A DNA stretch of 64,000 bases from Platynereis dumerilii (taxonomy: Eukaryota > Annelida > Polychaeta > Phyllodocida > Nereididae). The notes beneath the pieces were generated by a model that had not been told where the DNA came from, did no database searches, and saw only the letters and a program-made list of their open reading frames with translations. Within the stretch, counting starts at the first letter, position 1, and every line of letters starts with the position of its first letter. Shown here in pieces: positions 26,501-35,071 of this stretch. The DNA lies in assembly GCA_026936325.1 (NCBI GenBank), contig JAPTHN010000003.1, positions 36,782,011 through 36,846,010 on the forward strand. The letters are read 5' to 3'. Position numbers and translations under genes: made by a program.

Positions 26501-29500
26501 TAGGATCTGCATACCACAGCCACCGGGGCTCACGTGCTTGCACGGTATTTTTGACAGAGCGAGAGATTCTCGCTCTGTCCATAGGACGGAAAAGCGAAGA
26601 TCGCCGCGAAATGACAGAGATTTCGAATCGCCTGATCGCACTTATGATCGGAAATGCGATCAGGCAATTACGAAATTGCGGGATTACAAGCTTCCGAAGT
26701 TGCTGTACATGGAATGAACGTAATGACGCTCCCATGATTGGATGAAATGGCCTCTATATTGCATGTTCTATGCTCGAAAAATTAGAAGCAGACAAGATTT
26801 CTATCAGATCGCCAGACGAAAAGATCGGAATGCGTGCGCGAAAAACATCGGCGCAAACGTTGCAGCACCACTGCGTATGCGCGGCAGCATACCTACAGCA
26901 GTAACCACGGCTTGACCATTAGAACCTGTTGAGGGAGTTGTGCAGTCAAAACGGCTTAAACCCTCAATTCCCTAATTGGCATTGAAGAACAACTGACCCT
27001 ATTAGGCCTATATGAAGGGGCGAAACTTGTCAAAGAGATGTCAGCCTTAATGTCACATCATCTAGATTACTGTACAGATCTGCTGATTGCACTTTTGAAG
27101 CCTCCCAGATACTGACCATTAATTGATATGATATGCCTATATGTGATCTATCTTAGATAAAAAAAATGTATGAAACTAAAACACAGTGCATCTGTGTTTA
27201 ACAGGCAACCATCTGGTATGACAGAAATTGTACTCAATGTTGTGTATGCCTGTTCAAGCAATGTGCAGTTGTAGATGAGAAGAAATTCCAAATCCATGCA
27301 CCCAATGACAATTATAAGAAATTAGCCGACTTCTTAGCCTACTGTCATTGAATGAATAGCCTACTTATGTATGATGATATATCTCTCACATGGACAAACT
27401 ACTAGGTAGGGCCAACTAAAAAATAACTAAATCTCTGACATGATCTACAATCTGCTATGGCAAAGAGATATAATGAAGATCTGCTTAAAAACAGCAACAA
27501 GTACTAGATCACAAGACATAGCTAGTAGAAATCATTTATAACATAAGATCATTACCTTTTCCCTTAAAGATGGAACCCATATTCCTCTTTGGCATGTTCT
27601 TCACAAAGGCATGTCCTGTTGCACACTGACTGAGACCTACCAAGACTGGTCTTTATATATAATATTTACTGAGCAGTGACACCTTCATAGTGTCTAATGA
27701 TTGCAATTGCTCATTGAGCAGTGTCAAAGAAAGTATCAACTCAATTGGCTTGAGTTGGCAGTGGGTGTCTAATGGTTGCAATTACTCACTGAACAGTGTC
27801 AAAGAAAGTGTCAACTCAATTGGCTTGAGTTGGCAGGTAGTGTCTAATGATTGCAATTACTCATTGAGCTCAGTGAGTGTCAAGGTAATATCAATTAATG
27901 GCAGTTGGCTTGAGCTGGCAAGTACCAGGTAGTGGCCAATGATTGCAATTACTCATTCAGCTCAGTCAGTGTCAAAGGGTATATCAGTTATATCTTTATT
28001 CGTACATAAAAAAATTGTACAAAGCAGTAAAGAATTTAAAATGTAAAATAATTTAAAACAAGCAGATAACAACAAAATATTAAAAAATTAAAATTAAATA
28101 AAACGTAAATCATAACAGCTGGACTAGCCTAAACACAAATCTTCAATGATAATTTTACATTGACTTGTGTTTAGCAACCATTTATCAATACTGTCTCTAT
28201 AAATAGCAATTAATTTGAGTTGGCAGCGTCAATAGAACGTATCAAGTCATTACAATTGGCATGGCAGATTGTCTTAATTAAAAAAAAAAAAATTGAAAGT
28301 GTTTATTCATGTGATAGCCAATTGAACTGATCTTACACTAAATGCCAATTCAATTGCAATTACATGTCTTCTTTGATTTATTTAAGTGCTATACTTTGAT
28401 TGATCAAAACATTAACTGTTATTACAATTATTTACATTTTTACCAATTTTGCCAAGTATCTTTATTGGAAAACCATGCATGCCTGTTGGATTTGAACTAT
28501 TTGGTATTTTTAGGTTCCATTATTTTGAATGTATACTATACCTGTTTTACCACATTACAACAATAGCTTGTTTCTGCTTTACACCAACAAAAAATAATTT
28601 TAACCCAACAAATTCCTTGTGGTTTCATTGAATGACATATGTTTGTGTTCTGTGTACAGCATACAAAGCTGATTTTTGCTGCTGTTTATTTTTTAATTAA
28701 AATTTATGATGTCTTTCTTGTGTATTTTATGCTATTTCAGTCTCAGGGTCTATATTTATTACATTTGACAATTGCAATCAAGTGAGAATTTCCCTTTTGA
28801 TATCAAAGCTTGTTCTTCAAGTTGAAGTGGGTAAATTTTCTTCTGATATGATCAAATTAATCCACATTTTGGCCCTAGCATAGATTTACACTTCAGTCCT
28901 CACTTCAATAGTCATAGTAAAATCATGATATACATACATTCTGTCTATCTTTGAACAATATTAACCTTTTGTTTTGAGTTCAGTGATAAATGAATTGAAT
29001 TGATTGACTATTACTATGAATGGAATTGAATTGAATTGACCTCATTCCAAAACACAAGGGATTGAACTGAATTGCACAAAGCTGAACTGTGCCAATCACT
29101 GACGTATAGCACACCCTGATCAATTCAGAATTGAAGAATTGTATAAAGAAAGAAAATGTGACCTATTTAGAGGCAATGTCATTTGATCAAGTGCCCTATA
29201 TTATGATTTTATATAGTGCCCTTTCGGGTCATTCCCAATAAATCTGCTCACAGCTTTCCAGGGCTTACCATACACTGTAAATTCTGAAATTTTGAGTTAG
29301 CTCAAATGATTGAGTGAGATGGTGCACAGTTTGTTTGAGCCATGATAGCTTGCTGTTTTGAGTTATGATAATCATTATGTTGCTATAACTTGCAAACAAC
29401 AAGCTATCTTGGCTCAGAGGAATTGTGCAACCATCTCACTCAATCAATTAAGCTAACTCAAAATTCAAAATTTGCAGTGTACTGAACAGCTATCATTATG

Positions 29501-31654
29501 GTGTTAACCTCTGCCTAAGTATGCTATGCCACAGGCAAACATTATAGTTCTATTGATTTAAACGACAGAACCTTTCACTGGACACACAGTAGATGTAGCC
29601 AAATTTACATAATCATTTTAGGGAATTCCCACTGCTTTTTAATGAAGTCCTTCACTATATGTTTCACAATATTGATTTATTGAGGCAGTGCGCTTATACA
29701 GCATGTCTGTACTGTTTTACTTAAAAAAATATGCTAAGCTCTGTCATTGAATCCGCGGATTCTTGTTATTATTTATCATAGGTAGCGTCACAAGACTGGA
29801 GTCCGTGACTTATCCATCCATCTGAAAAATTTGTTACGATCGTATCGTATCAATTGAGAATTTCAGAATGAAATTGCTCCTTTGAAATCAATACATGTAG
29901 TGGAAATGTATTTGTCAATGTCTCATTTCAGCCAGAACCTCGACTACCTTAGATGCCATTCGGCCCGATTTCCCTCGATACAAAGTCTTGGATTTATTCC
30001 AACAGTTGGTAAGATGCAATTTCTATTTAATGGAGAAAATTAAGACTATCTACCAATACTATCATAATATTTTAGTGGTTTAATTCTTCTAAAATATAAC
30101 AGAACAAGATAGATCTAGCATGGAAACTGAAAAGGCATTAACAAATTGTATCAAATGCCATTAAAAACTGTTAAAAATGTGCTTGCATTGATGATTTTGA
30201 GCCATTGCAAGGTTCTCCCAAAAAGATCATATGACATTTATTGAACTTATTGCAGCAGTGACGTTAATTGTCTGCCAGTTGGAAATCTGTCAGATATACT
30301 TGAAATCTGTCAAAACTTTTAAAATTTAAGTAAGATCTGTGTAACAATAGTGTCTATAGACCTTTGATATTATTATATCTAATGATGTGTGGATTTTAAA
30401 ATCACATTTGATTCATTTTCCCTCTCAGGGTCCCCTTGCGATTTTCTCTGCCAAGCACGAATGGACGAAACCTCGGATGTCAGATCTCATGAAGAAGGAA
30501 GGGGAGGACTTCGGATTCAGCGTCCGAGGGGACTCCCCTGTGATCATCGCTATGGTGGATGACGGAAGCCTGGCTGCTGTAAGTCAAAAAACTCCTAAAA
30601 AATGCATTCTCTTAGAGCAGTTTACATGAGCATTTTTAAAGCATTTCAGCGAATTTTTGTTGTGATCATTAATTCTCAATGTGCATTATTTGTGAGTAAT
30701 ATATATTCTATCTGTATAAAAGTATAAGAATTCAGCAATTAGGGCAATACAAAACTACCTGTATTATCAATATGTCCACTTGGTGAAATGTTCCTGTAAT
30801 TTCCTATGTTTAATAACAATATAATAATAATATTTTATTGTAAAAAATTCCTGTATTCCTATAATATTTTATGCGATGTTTGTTGGGCACCCTGACTGAA
30901 CACAGTCTGCTTAAGAGGCAGCTGAACGCAGTGAGGCTGCAGACTGACGAAATTCAAGTCGAATTGGGTATCGAATTGGCTTCTAGGTCACTGGGACTGC
31001 TGCCCCTAAAGTCCGCGCTGCTGCCTGTTAGGTCCGCGCTCAGCAGAACTCATCAGAACTTCAATGGGCTGCTTCAAAAATGCAAGTGTGCGAGGACGTG
31101 AAATACAGTGCCAATTCTGAAATGTTGTAGCCTGCTCCCTCACGCTCGCAACTGAAGCAGGCTGCTGTAGCCTGGTGGGCACCCTGAAATAGGCAACATA
31201 AAGCCCAATTATCCATTTGTCCATCCTATGTCATATAATTCTTGTATATAACTCTTGTCTTTCCTTCCACCAGAGGGCCGGAATGAATGTCGGAGACTTC
31301 CTGGTAGCGGTTGACGGTCAGGACGTCAAGTGGAGCAAACACGAGGAGGTCGTTTCGCTGATTAAAAAGACGGGCCCTCGACTGCGTCTCACTCTAGTCA
31401 CTCCTTTAGACCGGAACTATTTGCAGCCGACCCTTCCGGAGCACAACCAAGGTCAAGGGTCACGGCTGAGGTCACAGAGTGTTCCGCCCACGGAAGGGTC
31501 AAGGTCACCAGACTCGAGCTTTTGGCGCAAGGACAGAAAGTCTAAGGACAACCAGTCGGGAAAATCGTGGACTTTGCTCCGGAAACGGAGCGCATCTCGA
31601 GAAAAGAAACACCGCATATTCATCAACGGTGATTCCAAGGACAAAATGAGATGA
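11413..31654 (+). CDS. RHPN: Rhophilin-family Rho-GTP effector, 14 visible coding exons
   Basis: Joining 11413-11528, 17267-17395, 17929-18004, 18452-18529, 18892-19016, 19782-20040, 22851-22946, 23594-23750, 24298-24423, 24965-25085, 25388-25461, 29932-30008, 30429-30578 and 31274-31654 gives 1965 nt in one open frame, 654 residues plus stop, with GT-AG junctions throughout. Residues 1-80 are the HR1 coiled coil ([29 protein letters not shown]), about 85-450 the BRO1 domain ([21 protein letters not shown]) and about 495-572 a PDZ domain with carboxylate loop DFGFSVRG. A basic Ser-rich tail follows. In known rhophilins HR1 binds GTP-Rho and the protein works as a scaffold linking Rho to actin or junction control. 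Vertebrate RHPN2 is 686 residues, so some 20-30 N-terminal residues are missing here. Order and content fit RHPN2/RHPN1 closely; a pre-duplication single-copy orthologue is likely. The main uncertainty is the missing first exon. Confidence 0.96.
12003..12050 (+). pseudogene. tRNA-Glu-like pseudogene
   Basis: GTGGTTAGGATGCGGTGCTC (box A region), TCTCATCTCC in the anticodon arm and GCCGGGGTTCGAG (box B) follow the layout of tRNA-Glu(CTC). The acceptor stem does not pair. It runs head-on into the next entry. Confidence 0.5.
12048..12120 (-). pseudogene. tRNA-Gly-like pseudogene (TCC anticodon position)
   Basis: Minus strand: TTGGTCTAATGGTTAACATG (box A), CTTGCCTTCCACGC (anticodon arm with TCC) and CAGGTTCGATTCCAGG (box B). 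The acceptor stem is imperfect. It converges on the plus-strand tRNA-like sequence at 12003. Confidence 0.55.
12730..13310. repeat. 51-bp minisatellite
   Basis: Copies at the right (13081-13290) are nearly identical (GTCCTTAGGATGTTGAACTC and CATGTTCCAAAGGTTGTGCA) with a period of 51 bases (17 codons). Copies to the left (12730-13080) are progressively diverged. Open frames on both strands follow from the multiple-of-three period. Confidence 0.9.
14178..14495 (+). mobile_element. SINE family 1, full-length copy with ATCT tail
   Basis: Plus strand: CACCTGGGTGGCTGAGTAC, box B GGGTTCGAACCCC, body, CCCATCTCATCAATCAAC and a terminal (ATCT)n at 14471-14495. The tail shows that this family ends in a tetranucleotide repeat, which accounts for some of the microsatellites in the window. 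Confidence 0.87.
14659..14722 (+). mobile_element. 3' end of a third SINE-like family, second copy
   Basis: CTGTAAATAGCCCACACCGG, then TGATGGGGCGTAAAACACAA and (ACTC)n; nearly identical to 11329-11392. Confidence 0.65.
15255..15515 (-). mobile_element. SINE family 1 copy
   Basis: Minus strand starts GATGGCTGAGCAGTTATGGT and continues through a decayed box B (GGGTTTAGAACCC) to GTGAGGATCC-like body text and catgtcgaggactccc at 15290. More diverged than the 14178 copy. Confidence 0.8.
16140..16200 (+). mobile_element. SINE family 2, 3' fragment
   Basis: Only the end survives: TCAGGACATAAAACCCCAAT and CATCCATCCATGC. A similar fragment is at 6605-6640 (CAGGTCGTAAAGCCCCAATC) and another at 31185-31225 (AACATAAAGCCCAATTATCC). 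Confidence 0.6.
16750..16818 (+). other. tRNA-like remnant
   Basis: CGGCCTAGCTCAGTAGTACT resembles box A and GGTTCGATACATC box B, at tRNA spacing. Stems do not close, so it is a pseudogene or SINE head, not a working tRNA. Confidence 0.4.
16926..16990 (+). mobile_element. Orphan hAT-like left end
   Basis: CAGTGGCAGATCCAGGGGGG is the common hAT end CAGTGGCGGATCC. The right end is absent nearby. Confidence 0.45.
17267..17395 (+). CDS. RHPN: Rhophilin exon: HR1 domain, second half
   Basis: It completes the Lys codon from the previous exon and reads [18 protein letters not shown], then [20 protein letters not shown]. This is the amphipathic second helix of the HR1 antiparallel coiled coil that contacts Rho. 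The donor is AG|GTAGGT, leaving two bases of an Arg codon. The preceding intron, about 5.7 kb, is the longest in the visible gene. Confidence 0.95.
17929..18004 (+). CDS. RHPN: Rhophilin exon: HR1-BRO1 linker and BRO1 start
   Basis: Acceptor ttttccag; encodes [20 protein letters not shown], then FMNSFT, ending in phase 0 at a gtgagt donor. The motif IPLGLKETK in vertebrate RHPN2 lies at the N-terminal edge of the BRO1 domain, so this exon is the join between the two domains. Confidence 0.94.
18289..18310. repeat. TA microsatellite
   Basis: (TA)n of about ten units in the intron between exons 17929 and 18452; another at 36384-36403. Confidence 0.9.
18452..18529 (+). CDS. RHPN: Rhophilin exon: BRO1 domain
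   Basis: This phase-0 exon of 26 codons opens [20 protein letters not shown] and ends at CAG|GTTTGT. It corresponds to the DFILEHYSEDGYLYEDEI segment of RHPN2. It is a symmetrical exon (phase 0 to 0) and could be skipped without shifting the frame. Confidence 0.94.
18892..19016 (+). CDS. RHPN: Rhophilin exon: BRO1 domain
   Basis: Starts in phase 0 after ttcacacag with [20 protein letters not shown] and continues [10 protein letters not shown]. It ends two bases into the Trp codon of EWYDSLTG. It matches ACRTPSRDEAGVELLMTY in RHPN2. The donor is TG|GTAGGT. Confidence 0.95.
19140..19353 (-). mobile_element. Orphan hAT-like right end
   Basis: Ends TATAGTTACGCCACTG, the reverse of CAGTGGCGTAACTATA, preceded by C-rich runs. 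No matching left end. Confidence 0.45.
19782..20040 (+). CDS. RHPN: Rhophilin exon: central BRO1 domain
   Basis: It completes the Trp codon and reads [37 protein letters not shown] and [19 protein letters not shown](I/T)GALYTQI is the best conserved stretch of BRO1 domains. An open frame runs upstream to 19663, but the strong tttctttccag at 19781 and family alignment set the exon start at 19782. The last 48 bases and the donor GTAAGGA recur as copies downstream in the intron (20324, 21450). Confidence 0.96.
20045..20480. repeat. ATAGA/GAATA pentamer satellite, first block
   Basis: Degenerate GAATAGAATAGAATTGAATA follows the exon donor at 20041 directly. It contains an exon-end copy at 20324-20373. 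Confidence 0.85.
20324..20380 (+). pseudogene. Copy of rhophilin exon end and donor, first
   Basis: ATGGACATGCTGCCAAAGAC ... TTTCCTTATGCTG|GTAAGGA matches the last 48 bases of exon 19782-20040 and its splice donor. It is two bases longer than the exon, so its frame differs. Confidence 0.85.
21318..21960. repeat. ATAGA/GAATA pentamer satellite, second block
   Basis: The first 180 bases (21318-21500) duplicate 20195-20380 closely, including TGACTAGAAATAGTCTAGAA. It has a second exon-end copy at 21450-21499. Confidence 0.85.
21450..21510 (+). pseudogene. Copy of rhophilin exon end and donor, second
   Basis: Shares the changes of the 20324 copy (ATGGACATGCTGCC, two extra bases) and ends CTTATGCTG|GTAAGGATAGG. 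It arose by duplication of the first copy with its flanks. Confidence 0.85.
22385..22550 (+). mobile_element. SINE family 2, diverged copy
   Basis: Box B-like AGGTTCAACTCTAG, then GTCATCCTTCGCCTTGAG, GTGTCCTGCCCCTATCCTAA and AAGTGCATAAATATGGGAC match the 23365 copy. The 5' tRNA half is decayed. Confidence 0.7.
22851..22946 (+). CDS. RHPN: Rhophilin exon: BRO1 domain
   Basis: Acceptor ctcatttcag; 32 codons in phase 0 opening [20 protein letters not shown] and ending TIAQEAAM at GTAAAT. It corresponds to AQAQESVFEKISL in RHPN2. Length is a multiple of three. Confidence 0.95.
23365..23572 (+). mobile_element. tRNA-Gly-like SINE, family 2
   Basis: Box A TGGTCTAGTGGTAGCATG, GGCTGCCAA around a GCC anticodon position, box B AAGGTTCGAATCC, then a body ending CAAGTGCATAAATACAGGAC and GTAAAGCCCCAATCATTCAT. 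It resembles tRNA-Gly(GCC) at the 5' end. It ends 22 bases before the exon at 23594. Confidence 0.85.
23594..23750 (+). CDS. RHPN: Rhophilin exon: BRO1 domain
   Basis: Acceptor attacag; reads [37 protein letters not shown] and [11 protein letters not shown], ending one base into the next codon at G|GTGGGT. It matches VGEVYQQLHAAM and the SWASLACVKAHHYAALAHY helix of RHPN2. The acceptor lies about 20 bases past the end of a tRNA-derived SINE in the intron. Confidence 0.95.
24150..24197. repeat. Perfect 18-bp hairpin
   Basis: GTAGATGAATTTACCTTC (24150-24167) pairs exactly with GAAGGTAAATTCATCTAC (24180-24197). The sequence to the right, GATCGAGAATCTACACTCAA, recurs after the hairpin at 50590-50786, so both belong to one small foldback family. 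Confidence 0.75.
24298..24423 (+). CDS. RHPN: Rhophilin exon: BRO1 domain
   Basis: Acceptor gtctttcag; completes an Asp codon and reads [20 protein letters not shown], then [15 protein letters not shown]. It ends one base into the next codon at G|GTAAGT. This region is more divergent from vertebrate RHPN2 than the flanking exons, as expected for a loop between BRO1 helices. Confidence 0.93.
24965..25085 (+). CDS. RHPN: Rhophilin exon: C-terminal BRO1 domain
   Basis: Acceptor cttttcag; reads [20 protein letters not shown], then [20 protein letters not shown]. It matches GKSHLRRAMAHHEESVREASL in RHPN2. It ends two bases into an Arg codon at AG|GTGTGT. Confidence 0.95.
25388..25461 (+). CDS. 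RHPN: Rhophilin exon: end of BRO1, acidic linker
   Basis: Acceptor ttttttcag; completes the Arg codon and reads [24 protein letters not shown], matching YAQHQEEDDLLNLIDAPSV in RHPN2. The donor G|GTAAGC opens the 4.5-kb intron that holds the interrupted SINE and hAT-like element. Confidence 0.95.
25631..25936. mobile_element. 306-bp MITE inside a SINE
   Basis: Ends CAGGGTGTCTGCC and GGAGACACCCTG. The interior holds CCTTGAAAAGCCTGGAATTT in both orientations. It interrupts the family 2 SINE. Related to the element at 36907-37207 by size and by CCTGGAA/CCTTGAAAA motifs. No exact target duplication. Confidence 0.75.
27690..27975. repeat. 75-bp tandem repeat
   Basis: Three good copies and a fourth partial of GTGTCTAATGATTGCAATTA ... 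CAATTGGCTTGAGTTGGCAG; starts at 27690, 27765 and 27840. It lies within the hAT-like element. Confidence 0.85.
29273..29479. mobile_element. MITE, CACTG ends, TA target
   Basis: TA flanks a 207-bp element with arms CACTGTAAATTCTGAAATTT and TGAGTTAGCT against CACTGCAAATTTTGAATTTT on the other strand. TA duplication and CAGTG ends suit the Tc1/mariner/pogo superfamily. It lies inside the hAT-like element 25977-29807. Confidence 0.75.
29932..30008 (+). CDS. RHPN: Rhophilin exon: BRO1-PDZ linker
   Basis: Acceptor gtctcatttcag; completes an Ala codon and reads [20 protein letters not shown], then LFQQL, ending in phase 0 at GTAAGA. It matches ILPQFSKLTVTDFFQKL in RHPN2. Confidence 0.95.
30429..30578 (+). 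CDS. RHPN: Rhophilin exon: PDZ domain, first half
   Basis: Phase-0 exon of 50 codons after ccctctcag. It reads [19 protein letters not shown], then [17 protein letters not shown] and [17 protein letters not shown] is the carboxylate-binding loop, where canonical PDZ domains have GLGF. It matches GPLSVFSANKRWTPPR and DLGFTLRG in RHPN2. Confidence 0.95.
31274..31654 (+). CDS. RHPN: Rhophilin last exon: PDZ second half and tail
   Basis: Acceptor ttccaccag; begins [20 protein letters not shown], the second half of the PDZ fold, then [19 protein letters not shown]. From about residue 575 the protein becomes basic, Ser- and Pro-rich ([25 protein letters not shown]) with [17 protein letters not shown], recalling the basic Ser-rich tail of RHPN2. 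The stop is TGA after KDKMR. The tail looks disordered and could be phosphorylated, but that is inference. Confidence 0.95.
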   Translation, partial: RAGMNVGDFLVAVDGQDVKWSKHEEVVSLIKKTGPRLRLTLVTPLDRNYLQPTLPEHNQGQGSRLRSQSVPPTEGSRSPDSSFWRKDRKSKDNQSGKSWTLLRKRSASREKKHRIFINGDSKDKMR

Positions 31655-33660
31655 CGCTGTGATAGATATGTTATTTGATGAATCCAATAATGTATCAGAA
31701 CTCAAAAAGTGATAATTTATATGATGATGTATCACAAATTTAATTGTGATATATATTTTGGCTAAACTGATGAATCCAATGATGTGTCATAAGTCAAAAT
31801 GATGTGTCATAATTTGATATATATATAGTGATGCCAGAATTTTATTTTATAATGTGTCGTAATTTGGTATGATGTGTCATGATTTGATGTGATGATGTGT
31901 CACAATTTAGTATTTACAACATTTATTTTGAATCAGTAAGATCATGTGTCATTGTTCAGATAACTATTGTGACTTTTTAAGAAATCTATTATGATGATGT
32001 CATGACACTGTACAAACGAATAATATTCAATTTGCCAAATTGTTAGGTTGTTTTATCTGCCGCTACAGTTCATTTATATTTTAGATGGCCTGACATTTTA
32101 AATATTATTTAGAGCTGTGTATTGGAGACCTTATTTCTGTCCATCACTCCATTCTGATTTTATCAATTTTTGTACTTAATTTCATACCTTGTACTTATTT
32201 GTACTTATACTTTCCAAGCTCAAAAATTGTGGTGTGGCGCATGCTTTATGTGTCAAGCAAATCGTCATGTGCAATTTTAGTCCCTAGTGAATCCTGACCG
32301 ATTGAAACGATATAATGGAGTCCAGTTATTTTAGTTCATAATAATTTTTCACCTGATAATGATACGGTAACTGTAAATATGTAAATGGTGAACTTTGAAA
32401 TCAGAAAATAATTGGCAATCAAGCTTTCTGGAACCTGTGTAAATTATTGTTATGATTAGTACACATGTGATGTCACTCTTAATTCTCATGCAGCTCTTCA
32501 AGTGAGCTTGACAATTTCATAAATTGTGAAGGAGCAGGCCTACATAAATTAAAAAAGATAAACTTCCAAAGCTTTAATTGTCTTTAAGAATTTTAATATC
32601 GCCGTCAGATTGTATTTCGGTCTTAAGAGAGTTCCATAGTTTTGGTCCATGAACACTGAAAGTCCATACGCCTATGCTGTCTCCACTTCAAAACAAATGG
32701 AATTGAAATTCTATAAGTATGCAAATTTATTTATTATTTTTAACTTTGGTGCATTATCCTATCCGTTTATCATAGTTTCACCATCATAAGCATGAACGTT
32801 AAGATTTTCACGTCTGTCAATTGTACATTGTTGACATGTCTAAAACACCTGTATAAAGACTTAGTGTAGGTAAGTCATTTAGTACATATTATGTATGTTA
32901 GATAATGTACAGTTCACGAACAGTTCATTTTACATTTTTTATACATTTTGATTGGTTTTCAGCAGTAATCTGATTCATTATGACTGATCATTTTACTCTT
33001 CAGGATTACTGATTTTATCACATACAGTATTTGTAATTAGTTGTATAGAAATCATCAGTTAGGCATATATTATGTTAGGAATATGTGTTTAAGCATACCG
33101 TCCATGAATGATCATTGATATTTTAATGTCCGTTACGCATGTTATGATAAGTATTGCGCTTCATATTCTATCATGATGAGATTCAACCTGCTTGTGTCGC
33201 TTTTATTGTAAATTTGCAATCCAGTCCAACTGATTTACAACATTAATTTGTCGTGTTACGCTTGTTAGCGAACATCTTTAACACATATCTTACAAAATAT
33301 TCCAAGATTTGGTGACCTTATATAAAATAATACGTGTAAAGTTTATGATTAGTTAGTCTAATTTTCCACTGCAGAAAATGTACCCTGAAACTCAAGATGT
33401 GACAAAATTAAATAAACTTAAAAGTTATTTCCATTTTTTCGTAAAGCTTTTATAACAAAACTTTCTTTTTATGATATGATCAATTGGTCCAATCTGGTTT
33501 CTTTTTAAGTATTCTCTGCCTTTCAACAAAAACCTTGTGCCAAAAACCTAATTGTGTGAACGCAGAATGTAGTACATTTCAATCTACACATAATATATTA
33601 TATACACATACGCATTGTACTTACGCGACAAATAAACCTGATATGATTGTATGTACTTGA
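31655..33660 (+). other. Probable rhophilin 3' UTR
   Basis: There is no coding signal after the TGA. The first 350 bases hold degenerate direct repeats around gatgatgtgtcat and tttgatgtg. AATAAA signals occur at 33411-33416 and 33631-33636; the second is followed by a GT-rich stretch that would suit cleavage near 33655. The exact end cannot be set without transcripts. The gene could also use an earlier variant signal. Confidence 0.5.
33631..33636 (+). terminator. Candidate polyadenylation signal for rhophilin
   Basis: AATAAA in the context gcgacAATAAAcctg-like AT-rich DNA, followed about 20 bases later by tgtatgtacttgagttgtc, a GU-rich downstream element. A second AATAAA at 33411 is an alternative. 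Confidence 0.4.
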
Positions 33661-33879
33661 GTTGTCATTGTCATTTATGTATGAATGTTCATTCTGCTTG
33701 CTCATTCCATGATGGAGTTTTACAGACAAAAAATCTGTCACCCATAAAATTTATTTGGTACGGCCTTACTTGTCAGCATGGCGGTGAAGTCACTATAAAA
33801 CAAGTATGTACTGGTGTTTGATATTTCTCAGCCCTGAAGGTCATGCAAATACAATATAAGGTGCTGCTCAGGGCACATA

Positions 33880-34311
33880 TGTGACCTGCTCCACCAAAAT
33901 GAGTTCAAAGTAGGCAATTTAGATTTCCCAGAAATGTGCAAAATGTGTCAAAAGTCGCATTTTGATGTTTTTTAGCTGTTGCTACCATGTTTTAGCAAAA
34001 GCCATTTTCTTTGAATAATTAAAACCATTTTTACCCGAAATTGATTTTAAATTATTTAAATTGGATGTCCTTCTTGATTTTCTCAGTGCTTTCATTGCAA
34101 TGGCGGGAAATTCAAATGCCATTTTCTCGAAGTATGTTGTTTCGCATCACCAATGTTTTAGGCATCATATCTTCGGATTGGATGGAGATATCAAAACATA
34201 TGAATCATCATTTTAAAGCCTAATTCTTGTAGAATAAAGTTATTTCCACAACTAAAATATATATTATGATAGGAGGCCGACTTTGAACTCATTTTGGTGG
34301 AACAGGTCACA
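33880..34311. mobile_element. 432-bp TA-flanked MITE
   Basis: TA flanks 36-bp TIRs with two mismatches, beginning TGTGACCTGCTCCACCAAAA and TGTGACCTGTTCCACCAAAA. Tc1/mariner-type target. The interior open frames (34041-34223) have no coding character. Confidence 0.85.
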
Positions 34312-35071
34312 TATTATTTTAAGCTGATTATCACAGGTTCCCAGATTTGTCTTCAGAGTCCGGGTGTGCGCCTGTGCGGAGGGGCAGAGGACAGCCAGCA
34401 GATTATGCAATTGTGAAGTAGTGACATAATCTGTTGATTTTTTTGCTAATTTTAAGCTTCATATGAGCTTTTTTCTTCAAAAAAAGTGCGATCAATTTTC
34501 AGGATGTCCAATTTTCAAAAAGTCCACTCTCAGAGCACATTCATGAAATCTCGACAAGACTCCTTTCCGGACTGATTCAAGATTCAAATGTTGAATGAAG
34601 TAATCAACAGAAAAACATTAGCCTAGACACTATTGGCCGAGAAGGCTTAATAAAAGAGAGTTGATAATAAAATAAATATATATATATGTTAGCCTAAATA
34701 TTTACAAGCAAGCTAAAGGTAAAAAGGTGCTTTACAAGAAAGGTGAAAAAGGTTTATTTCTGCATTGTGCACCTTTGCACCTGGTCCCTTTTAGGTTTGC
34801 TATACTCATTCCAGAGTTTCGGACCTTAGTAACATAACAAATTCAGTCCATGTTAGTCGTGCGAGCTCTAGGCAGCTTAAAGGTGGTTCGGGTCCTCTTC
34901 TAGAGTTTCTTGTCTACACAGTGAAAATTTCATCGCAGTAGGTAGGACAAAGTCCATTTAAACATTTGTACATTTCAGCAACAATAGCCTTCTGTCGTTG
35001 AAGTTCAACAATACAGCTTTTACTTCTATGCAAAAGCTCCTCGTAAGAGGAGTTGTAATCGTTAGATATAA

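Larger units (their letters stand above)
25977..29807. mobile_element. 3.8-kb hAT-like non-autonomous element
   Basis: ACTTATCC is repeated at 25969-25976 and 29808-29815. The TIRs run about 38 bases (left CGCAGACTCCAGTTTCGTGA, GGCTACCTATGATAAATAA; right, inverted, CACGGACTCCAGTCTTGTGA). About 950 bases next to the left end are GC-rich with repeated GATCG/CGATC and hairpins at 26553-26579 and 26630-26665, as expected of subterminal transposase sites. A 75-bp tandem array, a CACTG MITE and AT-rich filler make up the rest. No transposase frame is visible. Confidence 0.85.
25525..29830 (+). mobile_element. SINE family 2 copy broken by two insertions
   Basis: The 5' part 25525-25630 has box B GGGTTCAATTCC; the body resumes at 25937-25976 (CAAGTGCATGAATGCAAGTC) after a 306-bp MITE. 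The last bases (ATCCATCTG) resume at 29816 after a 3.8-kb element. Joining the pieces restores the order seen in the 23365 copy. Confidence 0.8.

Noticed and set aside
30871-31101. 76-codon frame between rhophilin PDZ exons
   Set aside because: No splice sites in phase and no match to the PDZ; it lies in repeat-like intron DNA (GGGCACCCTGA flanks).
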